Source of the DNA: Planctomycetota bacterium
GTDB lineage: Bacteria > Planctomycetota > Planctomycetia > Gemmatales > Gemmataceae
NCBI GenBank assembly: GCA_021413735.1
Contig: JAIOPV010000094.1
Coordinates: forward strand, 1 to 64,000
DNA: 64,000 nucleotides
Direction: 5' to 3'
The notes beneath the pieces were generated by a model, which was given only the letters and a program-made list of their open reading frames with translations, searched no databases and had not been told where the DNA came from. This document shows positions 35,183 through 43,374 of this stretch, piece after piece. How positions within the stretch are numbered: the stretch's first letter is position 1; each line of letters opens with the position of its first letter. Position numbers and translations under genes: made by a program.

Positions 35183-35938
35183 ATGTCTCAGCACGATGAT
35201 GTGCCGTTGGTTGGCATCCGCCTCGATCAGATTTCCACGCACGTTGCCACGCTGCAAGACGCCGAGCGCTTCGTGGTGCGATACGGGAACGCAGTTCGCG
35301 GCTACCTGACCGCGATTCTCCGCAATTCGGAAGATGCTGAGGAAGTGGTTCAGGAGATTCTCTTGAACCTGCTCAATCGCGGTGGCGTCGATGCTGTCTG
35401 GCCCGCCGCGAGTGGTTCCGGTCGTTTCCGCGATTATCTGAAGGTCATCGCAAGAAACGCCGCACTCTCGTTCCTCCGCAAGAAGGGTCGCCACGCGAAC
35501 GCCGAGCTGATGCCCGAGATTCACGCGGACCCGTCCACGACCGACAGCGCCGCCGACATCGCGATGACCTCGGAATGGCAAGCGTGCTTGCTGAAGAAAG
35601 TTTGGCGGGAACTCGAACAGCACGAACGGAAGTCGCCGGGCAATCTGTGCCATACGTGCTTGCGAGTGTACACGGAGTTCCCGGATGAGGAGTCGCCGGA
35701 TCAAGCTCGGATCGCTTCGGAGCGAGCCGGCCGCGTGCTGACGCCGGAAGCGTTCCGGAAGCAGGTGAGTCGTGCCCGGCGGCTGATGGCGGAGTGCATT
35801 CTGATGGAAGTGGCACGCGGTGTTGTTCCGCCAACCGCGACGGCAGTGGAAGCCGAGTTGCACGAACTCGGCTTGTGGGATCGCGTTCACGAATACCTGC
35901 CGGGCGACTGGCAGGACAAGTTCTTCAGCGCGTGCTAG
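35183..35938 (+). CDS. ECF-type RNA polymerase sigma factor linked to the kinase
   Basis: The 251-aa product has sigma region 2 (about residues 33-105): RYGNAVRGYLTAILRNSEDAEEVVQEI, then FRDYLKVIARNAALSFLRKKGR. A region-4-like part with a recognition-helix-like segment (TPEAFRKQVSRARRLMAEC) lies near 190-215. It is longer than most ECF factors, with an unusual middle containing NLCHTCLRVY. ECF factors encoded beside Ser/Thr kinases are known in planctomycetes and may be controlled by phosphorylation instead of an anti-sigma factor; that control is inference here. The ATG lies seven bases after the kinase stop. Confidence 0.88.
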   Translation: MSQHDDVPLVGIRLDQISTHVATLQDAERFVVRYGNAVRGYLTAILRNSEDAEEVVQEILLNLLNRGGVDAVWPAASGSGRFRDYLKVIARNAALSFLRKKGRHANAELMPEIHADPSTTDSAADIAMTSEWQACLLKKVWRELEQHERKSPGNLCHTCLRVYTEFPDEESPDQARIASERAGRVLTPEAFRKQVSRARRLMAECILMEVARGVVPPTATAVEAELHELGLWDRVHEYLPGDWQDKFFSAC

Positions 35939-36044
35939 CGTGGCGTGCCAAAGGCGTTCGCTGTTCGGTATGGCTTTGCGAGCCGGGTGAAGGGCAACGA
36001 TTCTTCAAGATCAACGACAAGCCGCTTTATCACGCCACAGCGAC

Positions 36045-37817
36045 TTATGTCGGAGGCGGTGGCGGCGCAATCGGCAACAGAGTCAGTGTTTCGCCGAACA
36101 ACTCCCTCCGCACGCGGTCACGCTCACGGTCGATCTGATCGGGCGACGCCCCCAGTTCGCGCAACAACGATTCCGTCATCGCAAGCGCAACCTCCCCCTC
36201 GCCCGAGAAGACCGCGTCGGCGCCCGCTCGCAGCAATTCAGGACGTTCGCGAAGATATGTCGCACGAGCCACGACGCCCACCTTGGGGTTCAGCACCCGC
36301 GCCACCCGCACAACCTCTTCGGCATTCTTCTGACCGGACGAACTCAGGATCAGGTTCCCCGCAAGGGCAACGCCCGCTTCCTTCAGCGTTTCCATGTGGC
36401 TCGCGTCGCCATACACAGCAGCAATACCGTCCGCACGCAGCCGACGAACCGTGTCCAGATCCATCTCAATCACAGTCGGCTCGATGTCGTTCTCTTTGAG
36501 CAACCGCACCAGCGTTCGCCCCACGGGGCCATACCCCACCACGACCGCACGATAACTCGACGGACGCTCCGGATCAGCGGTGGGCCCATCGTGTGCCCCA
36601 GAATGCTTTCCGCGGGCATTCAGGAACTTCCAGAGTTTCGGCCGTCGCTGTGCCCATCGCTCGATCGAACCCACCGTGCGATACAGCAGCGGGTTCACCG
36701 AGATCGTGATGATCGCAGCGGCGACCAGCGCGTGCGTTGCCTCCTTTGGCAACACCTCCAAATCCGTGCCGAGCTTCGCCAGGATGAACGAGAACTCACC
36801 GATCTGAGCGAGCGCCAAACCCATTCCGAGGGCCGCTCGGAACGGGCGCCCCAGCAGCAGCATCGTTGCACAGGTCACGCATGGGGTACCGATCATCACC
36901 ACCACGAGCGCGGCGATGACCAACAGAGGCGAACGCAGCAGAAACCCTGGATCGAACAGCATTCCCACCGAGACGAAGAACAACACCGCGAAGGCATCTC
37001 GCATCGGCAAGGCGTCGGTTGTGGCTCGAAGGCTGAACTCCGATCGGCCGACCACCATGCCCGCGAGGAACGCCCCGAGTGCCATCGACACACCGAAGAG
37101 TTCCGCCGACCCGACCGAGATGCCGATTGCCACGACCAACACCGTGAGCGTGAACAATTCCCGTGAGTGAGTCGCGGCGGCGTGACGAAGGATCCACGGA
37201 ATCACCCGTCCGCCACCGAGGAGCACGATGGCGGCCAGCGCAACGATCTTTCCCGCCGCGAGCGCGAGCAGCCCGAAAAGCTGACTACCTCCCGTAGTGG
37301 GTCCGAGCAACGGCGGCATCAGCACGAGAACGAACACTGCGAAGATGTCTTGCACGACGAGCCAACCGATCGCCGTGTGACCCAGCGGCGTGTGCAGTTC
37401 GTTCTGTTCGCCAAGAACCCGCGTCAGCACGACTGTACTGGCGACCGACATGCAAAGTCCGAACACGATGGCAGTGGACAGCGGCCAATCGAGGATCGTT
37501 CCCATGACCGTTCCGAGTGCCGCGGCGCCGAGAATCTGGACGATCGACCCAGGCACGGCAACCCGATGCACCGAGAGTAAATCTTCAACGTGAAAGTGCA
37601 ATCCGACGCCGAACATCAACAGGATGACGCCGATTTCCGCGAGTTGCTCGGCTGTATGCCGGTCGGCCTGAAATCCCGGTGTATACGGCCCGACCACCAC
37701 GCCCGCGAGGAGGTAGCCGACGATGGGTGATAGCCCGACCCGGTGGGTGAGGTAGCCAAGCACGAGGGCCGCAGTGAGTGCCCCGGCAAGCGTCGAGATC
37801 AGTTCGGCGTTGTGCAT
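36045..37817 (-). CDS. Cation:proton antiporter with TrkA-N domain (KefB/YbaL type)
   Basis: The 590-aa product has about twelve membrane helices in the first 390 residues (CPA2 Na+/H+ exchanger type) with GYLLAGVVVGPYTPG, SVASTVVLTRVLGE and ALGAFLAGMVVG. A cytoplasmic TrkA-N nucleotide-binding domain follows (VVVGYGPVGRTLVRLL, about 430-545). This is the architecture of KefB/KefC/YbaL glutathione- or NAD-regulated K+/H+ antiporters. It would act in the inner membrane in pH or potassium control. ATG 37817 is preferred to an upstream TTG. The C-terminal tail is proline-rich (PIAPPPPPT). Confidence 0.92.
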   Translation of the reverse strand: MHNAELISTLAGALTAALVLGYLTHRVGLSPIVGYLLAGVVVGPYTPGFQADRHTAEQLAEIGVILLMFGVGLHFHVEDLLSVHRVAVPGSIVQILGAAALGTVMGTILDWPLSTAIVFGLCMSVASTVVLTRVLGEQNELHTPLGHTAIGWLVVQDIFAVFVLVLMPPLLGPTTGGSQLFGLLALAAGKIVALAAIVLLGGGRVIPWILRHAAATHSRELFTLTVLVVAIGISVGSAELFGVSMALGAFLAGMVVGRSEFSLRATTDALPMRDAFAVLFFVSVGMLFDPGFLLRSPLLVIAALVVVMIGTPCVTCATMLLLGRPFRAALGMGLALAQIGEFSFILAKLGTDLEVLPKEATHALVAAAIITISVNPLLYRTVGSIERWAQRRPKLWKFLNARGKHSGAHDGPTADPERPSSYRAVVVGYGPVGRTLVRLLKENDIEPTVIEMDLDTVRRLRADGIAAVYGDASHMETLKEAGVALAGNLILSSSGQKNAEEVVRVARVLNPKVGVVARATYLRERPELLRAGADAVFSGEGEVALAMTESLLRELGASPDQIDRERDRVRRELFGETLTLLPIAPPPPPT

Positions 37818-37940
37818 GACGACATGGTACAACCACGAAACGAAAGTGGTGCCCCACCGTTCAGGATCGGGTACACTTCTTCAAGCGAGTAACCCGCAAA
37901 CCGCTGTTTGTGGGAGTTCGACGCCACGGAGAACCATCAC

Positions 37941-39824
37941 ATGATGCGGAACAGACTCAGGCGGCGAGGTGGGCGAGCGTGGGTGTGGCTCCTCACCGGA
38001 TTGCTCCTCGGTGGAGCGATCGGGGCCGGGACCATGTACTACTTCAAGCGTGCCAAAACGGGTCCATCCGGTCCGCCGCGATTGGGCGAAGCCACAGAGT
38101 TGGCGATGGTTCCGGCCGACGCGGCTGGCTTCATCCACATTCGAGCACGCGACATCTGGAAACTGGAAACCCTCGCTGAGTTCCGCAAGGCCGTCGATAA
38201 GGCCGGTCCGGATTCACTCAAAATCCTCGACGACGGATTCGTGCCAGCACCGTCCACGCTCGACCGCATGACGGCCGTGTTCCTCCGAAGTGATCCCGAC
38301 GAGATGCCGCCGAATTTCGGCATGCCGAAGCCTCCAGTGATGCTCCCCGGTGGCATGCAACTGCCAGCAGGCGCGGCTTCGGCGTTCGACAGCGCCGTTG
38401 TGATTCTCGCGTTCAATGAGCCGTTCGACGCGGCGAAAGTCCGCCGCACCTACATGCCACAGGGCGTCGTGAAGACTGTGAACGGGAAAGAAGTGTGGCT
38501 CGACAAACCTCGTGATCGCTCGCGTGATCTCGGCCTGCATTTCCCAGACGACAGGATCATGATTCTCGGTCCGGCGACTGGAGTCGAGCATTTCGTCGCC
38601 AACCAGAAAGATGGTCAGTCGGAAGGCCCGTTGAGCGCGTCCTTGAAGATGGCCGCCGAGGGCAAGCGGCACATCGCGGCAGGATTCAACATCAAGCAAC
38701 TCGGCCTGCCAGAGCCAAAGTTCAACGGAGCTGATGAGGAGTTCAAGTCGGTCGAAGCGGAGATTCGCACGTTGATGAAGACCGAGGCCATCGCGGTGGG
38801 CGTTGCGTTCGTCCCTGAAGGAACGCGGCTCGACATTCGCGCCGCCTTCAAGACAGAAGCGGAAGCCGCTGCCGCCGACGCTGCCGTTCGCAAGATCGCG
38901 GGGGTTGTGCGGACGAAACTGGATGACCCAAAGCAGAAGATGAAGGCGATGCTCGACGGCAAGCCAGGGCAACCGACGCCGCGACCGATCCGAGAGCTGC
39001 CGGAGGCGGTCATGGGCTTGCTGGGCGTGGGCTCGATGAACCTGCTCGACGAATACCTCGCGAACCCGCCGGTGAAGGTCGAGGGGAACGAACTCGTCGG
39101 CACGTTCGAGGCCAGTTCAGTTGGTGGAGCATATGTCGGCACCACAGCCGTAGCAATTGGGTTGCTGCTTCCCGCAACGCAGAAGGTTCGCGAAGCCGCC
39201 GCTCGCATGACGAGCAGCAACAACCTGAAGCAAATCGGCCTGGCGATGCACGGCTACCACGACGCGACCATGAAGTTCCCACAGCGAGCTTTGATGTATG
39301 GGCCAATGGGAACGAAGCCAGGCGGGCTGAGCTGGCGAGTTCACATCCTGCCGTATCTGGAGCAAGGAGTACTCTACAACCAGTTCAAACTCGATGAGCC
39401 TTGGGATAGCGAACACAACAAGAAGCTCATTCCGTTGATGCCGAAGGTGTACGCGAGTCCGACTGCGCCCGCAACTCCGGGGCTCACGTACTACAAGGTG
39501 TTCTACGGCCCAGGTGCCGCGTTCACTGAGGATGGCCAGAACGTCAACTTCACGAACCTGAACACCATCAGCGATGGCACATCGAACACGATCATGACCA
39601 TTGAAGCCGGCGCTCCGGTGACATGGACGAAGCCCGACGACATTGCGTTCGACATCAAGAAGCCGCTGCCGCCGTTGTCCTTGAACGGCAATCCGCGAGT
39701 CATTGTGGGCATGTTCGATGGGTCAGTTCGCACGGTCGATCTGAGCAAGGTGAAGCCGGATACGATGAAGGCCGCGATTACTCCCGCCGGCGGTGAACCA
39801 CTTGGCTCGGATTGGGGGCCGTGA
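37941..39824 (+). CDS. Membrane-anchored protein with internal DUF1559 domain
   Basis: The 627-aa product starts with a membrane helix (WVWLLTGLLLGGAIGAGTMY). A region of about 350 residues without a recognised family follows, then a DUF1559 part from about residue 392. The DUF1559 part starts with [19 protein letters not shown], which is the second half of the prepilin hydrophobic helix plus the usual DUF1559 opening. It then has NNLKQIGLAMHGYHD, ILPYLEQGVLYN, ISDGTSNTIM and a FDGSVRTVD ending. It has no prepilin cleavage site at its true N-terminus, so it should stay membrane-anchored rather than be processed. Start ATG-ATG at 37941/37944, GGAG upstream. The function is unknown. Confidence 0.82.
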   Translation: MMRNRLRRRGGRAWVWLLTGLLLGGAIGAGTMYYFKRAKTGPSGPPRLGEATELAMVPADAAGFIHIRARDIWKLETLAEFRKAVDKAGPDSLKILDDGFVPAPSTLDRMTAVFLRSDPDEMPPNFGMPKPPVMLPGGMQLPAGAASAFDSAVVILAFNEPFDAAKVRRTYMPQGVVKTVNGKEVWLDKPRDRSRDLGLHFPDDRIMILGPATGVEHFVANQKDGQSEGPLSASLKMAAEGKRHIAAGFNIKQLGLPEPKFNGADEEFKSVEAEIRTLMKTEAIAVGVAFVPEGTRLDIRAAFKTEAEAAAADAAVRKIAGVVRTKLDDPKQKMKAMLDGKPGQPTPRPIRELPEAVMGLLGVGSMNLLDEYLANPPVKVEGNELVGTFEASSVGGAYVGTTAVAIGLLLPATQKVREAAARMTSSNNLKQIGLAMHGYHDATMKFPQRALMYGPMGTKPGGLSWRVHILPYLEQGVLYNQFKLDEPWDSEHNKKLIPLMPKVYASPTAPATPGLTYYKVFYGPGAAFTEDGQNVNFTNLNTISDGTSNTIMTIEAGAPVTWTKPDDIAFDIKKPLPPLSLNGNPRVIVGMFDGSVRTVDLSKVKPDTMKAAITPAGGEPLGSDWGP

Positions 39825-39846
39825 TTTGTGGTCATGTCTTTGTCAA

Positions 39847-39874
39847 GCCGCCCCGATGGGGCGGCCGCTATAAT
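39847..39874 (+). promoter_or_regulatory. GC hairpin followed by a -10 element upstream of a DUF1501 gene
   Basis: GCCGCCCC (39847-39854) and GGGGCGGC (39858-39865) form a perfect stem, and TATAAT follows at 39869-39874, 38 bases before the DUF1501 start. The stem could end the previous gene's transcript; it also covers the place where a -35 box would be, so the promoter call is weak. Confidence 0.35.
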
Positions 39875-39912
39875 ATCTTAACTCCCGCCTCACTCCCTTC
39901 GCGGTAACGTTC

Positions 39913-41319
39913 ATGTTCCCACCGATGTCTCGTCGCGAATTGCTCGTCCGCTCCGCCAATGGGTTCGGGGCGGCCGCACTCGCCACCATGCTCGCCGATC
40001 AGGGATTGGCGAACGCAGGCGACGCGGTCGATCCGTTCGCACCGAAGAAGCCGCCACTGCCCGCCAAGGCGAAAAGCGTCATCGTGCTGTTCATGGACGG
40101 CGGCCCGAGTCAGGTCGATACGTTCGACCCGAAGCCGATGCTCGACAAATACAACGGCAAGCCGTTCCCCGCGAAGGTCGAGCCGACGCAGTTCAACAAC
40201 GTCGGCAACACCCTCGCAAGCCCGTGGAAGTTCAAGAAGTACGGGCAGTGCGGAATGCCCGTCAGCGATCTCTTCCCGAACGTGGCGACGTGTGCCGACG
40301 ATCTCGCTGTCGTGCGGTCGATGGTCGCGAACTTCCCCGAGCACACCAACGCGAACTACTTCTTCCACACCGGCAACGGCTCGCAGGGTCGGCCGAGCAT
40401 GGGCAGTTGGGTCACGTATGGCCTCGGCACCGAATGCCGTGATCTGCCGGGGTTCGTGGTTCTCGGCAGCGGCATGATTCCGCCCGGCGGCATCGACTGC
40501 TTCGGTAGCGGATTCCTGCCGGCTGCGTATCAAGGGTCGCTGTTCCGTCACGGAGCGCATCCGGTTTCCGATCTCACGCCGGCTGGTGGGCAGAGCGCGA
40601 AAACCACGGCGGCGAAGCGTGATCTGCTCCGCAATCTCGACAAGATGGCGAAGGAACGGTTCGGCGAGAACGATGCATTCGAGGCGGCGGTCGCGAACTA
40701 CGAACTGTCGTTCCGGATGCAGACGGCCGTGCCGGAGCTAACCGATCTCGCCAAGGAAACTGAGGCGACGAAGAAGATGTACGGTCTCGACGATCCGAAG
40801 ACGGAGATCTTCGGCAAGCAGTGCCTCATCGCTCGGCGAATGGTCGAGAAGGGCGTGCGGTTCATCGAGTTGCTGTGCCAGAACCTTGGCCATGACCGCT
40901 GGGATCAGCACCAGAATTTGAAGAAGGGCCACGAGGACAACGCCCGTGCGGTGGATAAGCCCATCGCGGGGTTGCTGCAAGATTTGAAGCAACGCAAGCT
41001 GCTCGATCAGACGCTCGTGGTGTGGGGTGGTGAGTTCGGGCGAACGCCGGTGGCGCAGGGTTCGGATGGCCGCGACCACAACCCGCACGGCTTCACGGTG
41101 TGGCTCGCGGGCGGTGGCACGAAGGGCGGCACGGTCTACGGCGCGACCGACGAGTTCGGCTATCACGCGATTCAGGACAAGGTGCAGGTTCACGATCTGC
41201 ACGCGACGATGTTGCATCTGCTCGGCTTCGATCACACGAAACTGACGTTCCGCTTCGGTGGTCGCGACATGCGACTGACGGACGTTCACGGCGAACTCGT
41301 GAAGGGCATCCTGGCGTAA
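39913..41319 (+). CDS. DUF1501 protein, Tat-type export signal
   Basis: The 468-aa product begins SRRELLVRSANGFGAAALATML, a twin-arginine-like signal. It shows the DUF1501 pattern: IVLFMDGGPSQVDTFDPKP, GMPVSDLFPNVA, FRMQTAVPELTDLAKE, VVWGGEFGRTP followed by DHNPHGFTVWLAGGG, and GRDMRLTDVHGELV at the end. DUF1501 belongs to the alkaline-phosphatase/sulfatase-like superfamily and is often paired with DUF1549/DUF1553 genes. No partner is adjacent here. Either ATG 39913 or the ATG 12 bases later could be used. The protein would fold in the cytoplasm before export. Confidence 0.92.
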   Translation: MFPPMSRRELLVRSANGFGAAALATMLADQGLANAGDAVDPFAPKKPPLPAKAKSVIVLFMDGGPSQVDTFDPKPMLDKYNGKPFPAKVEPTQFNNVGNTLASPWKFKKYGQCGMPVSDLFPNVATCADDLAVVRSMVANFPEHTNANYFFHTGNGSQGRPSMGSWVTYGLGTECRDLPGFVVLGSGMIPPGGIDCFGSGFLPAAYQGSLFRHGAHPVSDLTPAGGQSAKTTAAKRDLLRNLDKMAKERFGENDAFEAAVANYELSFRMQTAVPELTDLAKETEATKKMYGLDDPKTEIFGKQCLIARRMVEKGVRFIELLCQNLGHDRWDQHQNLKKGHEDNARAVDKPIAGLLQDLKQRKLLDQTLVVWGGEFGRTPVAQGSDGRDHNPHGFTVWLAGGGTKGGTVYGATDEFGYHAIQDKVQVHDLHATMLHLLGFDHTKLTFRFGGRDMRLTDVHGELVKGILA

Positions 41320-41328
41320 TGAACTGAA

Positions 41329-41500
41329 GACAGTAGAAATCGCCGCACGATCAAAAACAGATCAAGACACGATCCAGACAAAAGGCAAAGAGTTCATTTT
41401 GAAAACACGGGAATGATGGTTTTCAGCACTGTCTCTCGTCTTCTGTTTTGATCGTGCTTTCATCGGGTTTCGATCGTGCGGCGATTTCTGCCTTTTGTCT
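41329..41500. repeat. Long inverted repeat, family D copy 2
   Basis: Arms AGAAATCGCCGCACGATC and GATCGTGCGGCGATTTCT enclose about 130 bases that contain further ATCAAAAACAGATC-like pieces. It lies between the DUF1501 gene and the PhoD-like gene, both plus. The inner arm matches that of the 13749 element. Confidence 0.75.
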
Positions 41501-41613
41501 GATCCCAAATCTCTTCATCCGTTCTTCATCCACCATTTCCGCTGAACGGCTTGCCGTCGGCCCTTCCACGCGGTCCAATATCGAGACCCACCCACCTCCG
41601 AGAACCCGCAACC

Positions 41614-43005
41614 ATGCGTCGCTTCTTTCTCGCACTTACGCTGCTCATCCTCGCCAACACGGCGCAGGCCGACGACCCCAAACTCCTCACCAAGATCGCG
41701 TTCGGATCCTGCGTCGATCAGGACAAGCCCGTGCCGATCTTCGACACGATGGCTGCCGCGAAACCCGAGTTGCTCCTGCTCCTCGGCGACAACATCTACG
41801 CCGACCTCGACCGCAAGGTGAAGGTCAACCCGGACGTGATCCGTGAGAAGTACAAGATCATGGAGAAGTTGCCCGGCTTCATCAAGTTGAAGGCGACATG
41901 CCCGATGATCGGGACATGGGACGATCACGACTACGGCAAGAACGACGCGGGCGTCGAGTGGGAACACAAGGACGGTGCACAGGAAGCGTTCCTCGATTTC
42001 TTCGGCGTGGGCAAAGACGATCCGCGGCGCAAGCAGAAGGGCGTGTACAGCGCCGAGATCTACGGACCGGTCGGCAAGCGTGTGCAGGTCATCATGCTCG
42101 ACACGCGATACTTCCGCAGCCCCATCAAGAAGGCACCGTTCGACCCAAAGACACGCATCTCGGCGTGTATTCCGAACACCGATCCCGATGCCACGTTCCT
42201 CGGAGCGGATCAGTGGAAATGGCTTGAAGAACAACTCAAGAAGCCAGCCGAGGTGCGGTTTCTGGTGTCGAGCATTCAGGTGATCTCGGACGACCACCCA
42301 TTCGAGAAGTGGTCGAACATCCCGAAGGAACGCGAGAAGCTCTACGCACTGCTCAACAGCACGAAGGCCAACGGCGTCATCATCCTGAGCGGCGATCGGC
42401 ACCTCGCGGAAATCTCGCTCGACACAAAGACGCTCGGCTATCCGCTGTACGACATCACTTCGAGCGGCTTCAACCAGGCGTCGAAGAATTGGCGTGCCCC
42501 GGAAGCGAATACCAAGCGGCTCGCGGCGATGCCGTTCGGCGATAACTTCGGGTTCATTACGATCGACTGGTCGGGCGACGATCCGCGAGTGAACGTGCAG
42601 GTTCGCGACGAAGACGGCGACGCGACGTGTGGCTTCAAGGTGCGGTTGAGTACGCTCAAGGGCACTGGACCTGCGACGCCAGTGGTGGAAACGAAACTGC
42701 CGGAGGGGGTGCTGAGTCCGGCGGAGGCTGCGAAGAAGGTCGGCGAGAAGGTGACGGTTCAGTTCACGGTGGCATCGGTGGGCGGGAAGGCGAACCTGTA
42801 TCTGAACTCGAACAAGGATTTCCGGGCGAAGGATAACTTCGCGGCTGTGTTGTCGGTGAAGGTGCAGACGGGGAAGTGGGAGAAAGCGGGGGCGGAAACG
42901 TTCGTCGGCAAGACGATCAAGGCGACCGGCACCGTGAAGCTGAACAAGGAATCGCCGCAGTTGGAGATCGCCGACCCGAAGGACTTGGAGATCGTGGAAA
43001 AGTAG
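41614..43005 (+). CDS. PhoD-like alkaline phosphatase with C-terminal OB-like domain
   Basis: The 463-aa product has a signal peptide (residues 1-19, ending TAQAD) and a PhoD-type metallophosphatase core: FGSCVDQDKP, LLLLGDNIYADL, GTWDDHDYGKND, VSSIQVIS and LSGDRHLAEIS. These supply the Asp, Asn and His metal ligands of a calcium/iron-type phosphodiesterase. Residues about 365-463 form a separate domain (GEKVTVQFTVASVGG to ATGTVKLNKESPQLEIADP) that looks like an OB-fold nucleic-acid-binding type. The combination suggests action on nucleotides or nucleic-acid phosphate in the periplasm, which is inference. ATG 41614 starts the signal peptide. Confidence 0.88.
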   Translation: MRRFFLALTLLILANTAQADDPKLLTKIAFGSCVDQDKPVPIFDTMAAAKPELLLLLGDNIYADLDRKVKVNPDVIREKYKIMEKLPGFIKLKATCPMIGTWDDHDYGKNDAGVEWEHKDGAQEAFLDFFGVGKDDPRRKQKGVYSAEIYGPVGKRVQVIMLDTRYFRSPIKKAPFDPKTRISACIPNTDPDATFLGADQWKWLEEQLKKPAEVRFLVSSIQVISDDHPFEKWSNIPKEREKLYALLNSTKANGVIILSGDRHLAEISLDTKTLGYPLYDITSSGFNQASKNWRAPEANTKRLAAMPFGDNFGFITIDWSGDDPRVNVQVRDEDGDATCGFKVRLSTLKGTGPATPVVETKLPEGVLSPAEAAKKVGEKVTVQFTVASVGGKANLYLNSNKDFRAKDNFAAVLSVKVQTGKWEKAGAETFVGKTIKATGTVKLNKESPQLEIADPKDLEIVEK

Positions 43006-43374
43006 TGTTTGGTGTTTCGTGTTTGGATGTTGTTGAGCGGCCGCCCCAGCGAGGCGGCCTGTCGCCCAGCGACACGTTTCCCCCCGAACTCTCGCCCTGC
43101 CCCAACTCCCTGTTTTCTCTCATCCCGATCTCACACCACTTCGACTCGGGAATTGCGGTAAGCTAGAGAGGATTAAAACTGGCGGAGTGCCGCTCGTTTG
43201 TCGTTGCTCCCCTTTGCAACCGGCGGTATTCACCACTCCAACGTATGTGACCACCTTCGTCGGAACGGCAGCTCAACCCGTGGGGGAACGGGGACTGCAA
43301 GAAACCGGCTCGCGGAGAAAAACCGCGAGCGCCGGCTTCACGACTCCAGAAGGCTCGCAGTTTGGGGGACGTCC
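43006..43374. other. Leader and intergenic region before the giant secretin
   Basis: About 370 bases without a convincing gene. GGCCGCC and GGCGGCC at 43039-43059 form a hairpin that may end the PhoD-like transcript. A second hairpin at 43303-43338 is described separately. The in-frame extension of the secretin ORF through this region is Arg-rich and unlike a signal peptide, so I treat it as untranslated. Confidence 0.55.
43303..43338 (+). promoter_or_regulatory. Stem-loop in the presumed leader of the secretin gene
   Basis: CCGGCTCGCGG pairs with CCGCGAGCGCCGG around an A-rich loop (AGAAAAA), with a small bulge. It lies 37 bases before the secretin ATG. It could be an attenuator or mRNA-stability structure; no known riboswitch class was recognised. 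Confidence 0.4.

Noticed and set aside
43198-43374. N-terminal extension of the secretin by 59 residues
   Set aside because: The extension is Arg-rich, crosses a stem-loop and would bury the signal peptide that follows the ATG at 43375.
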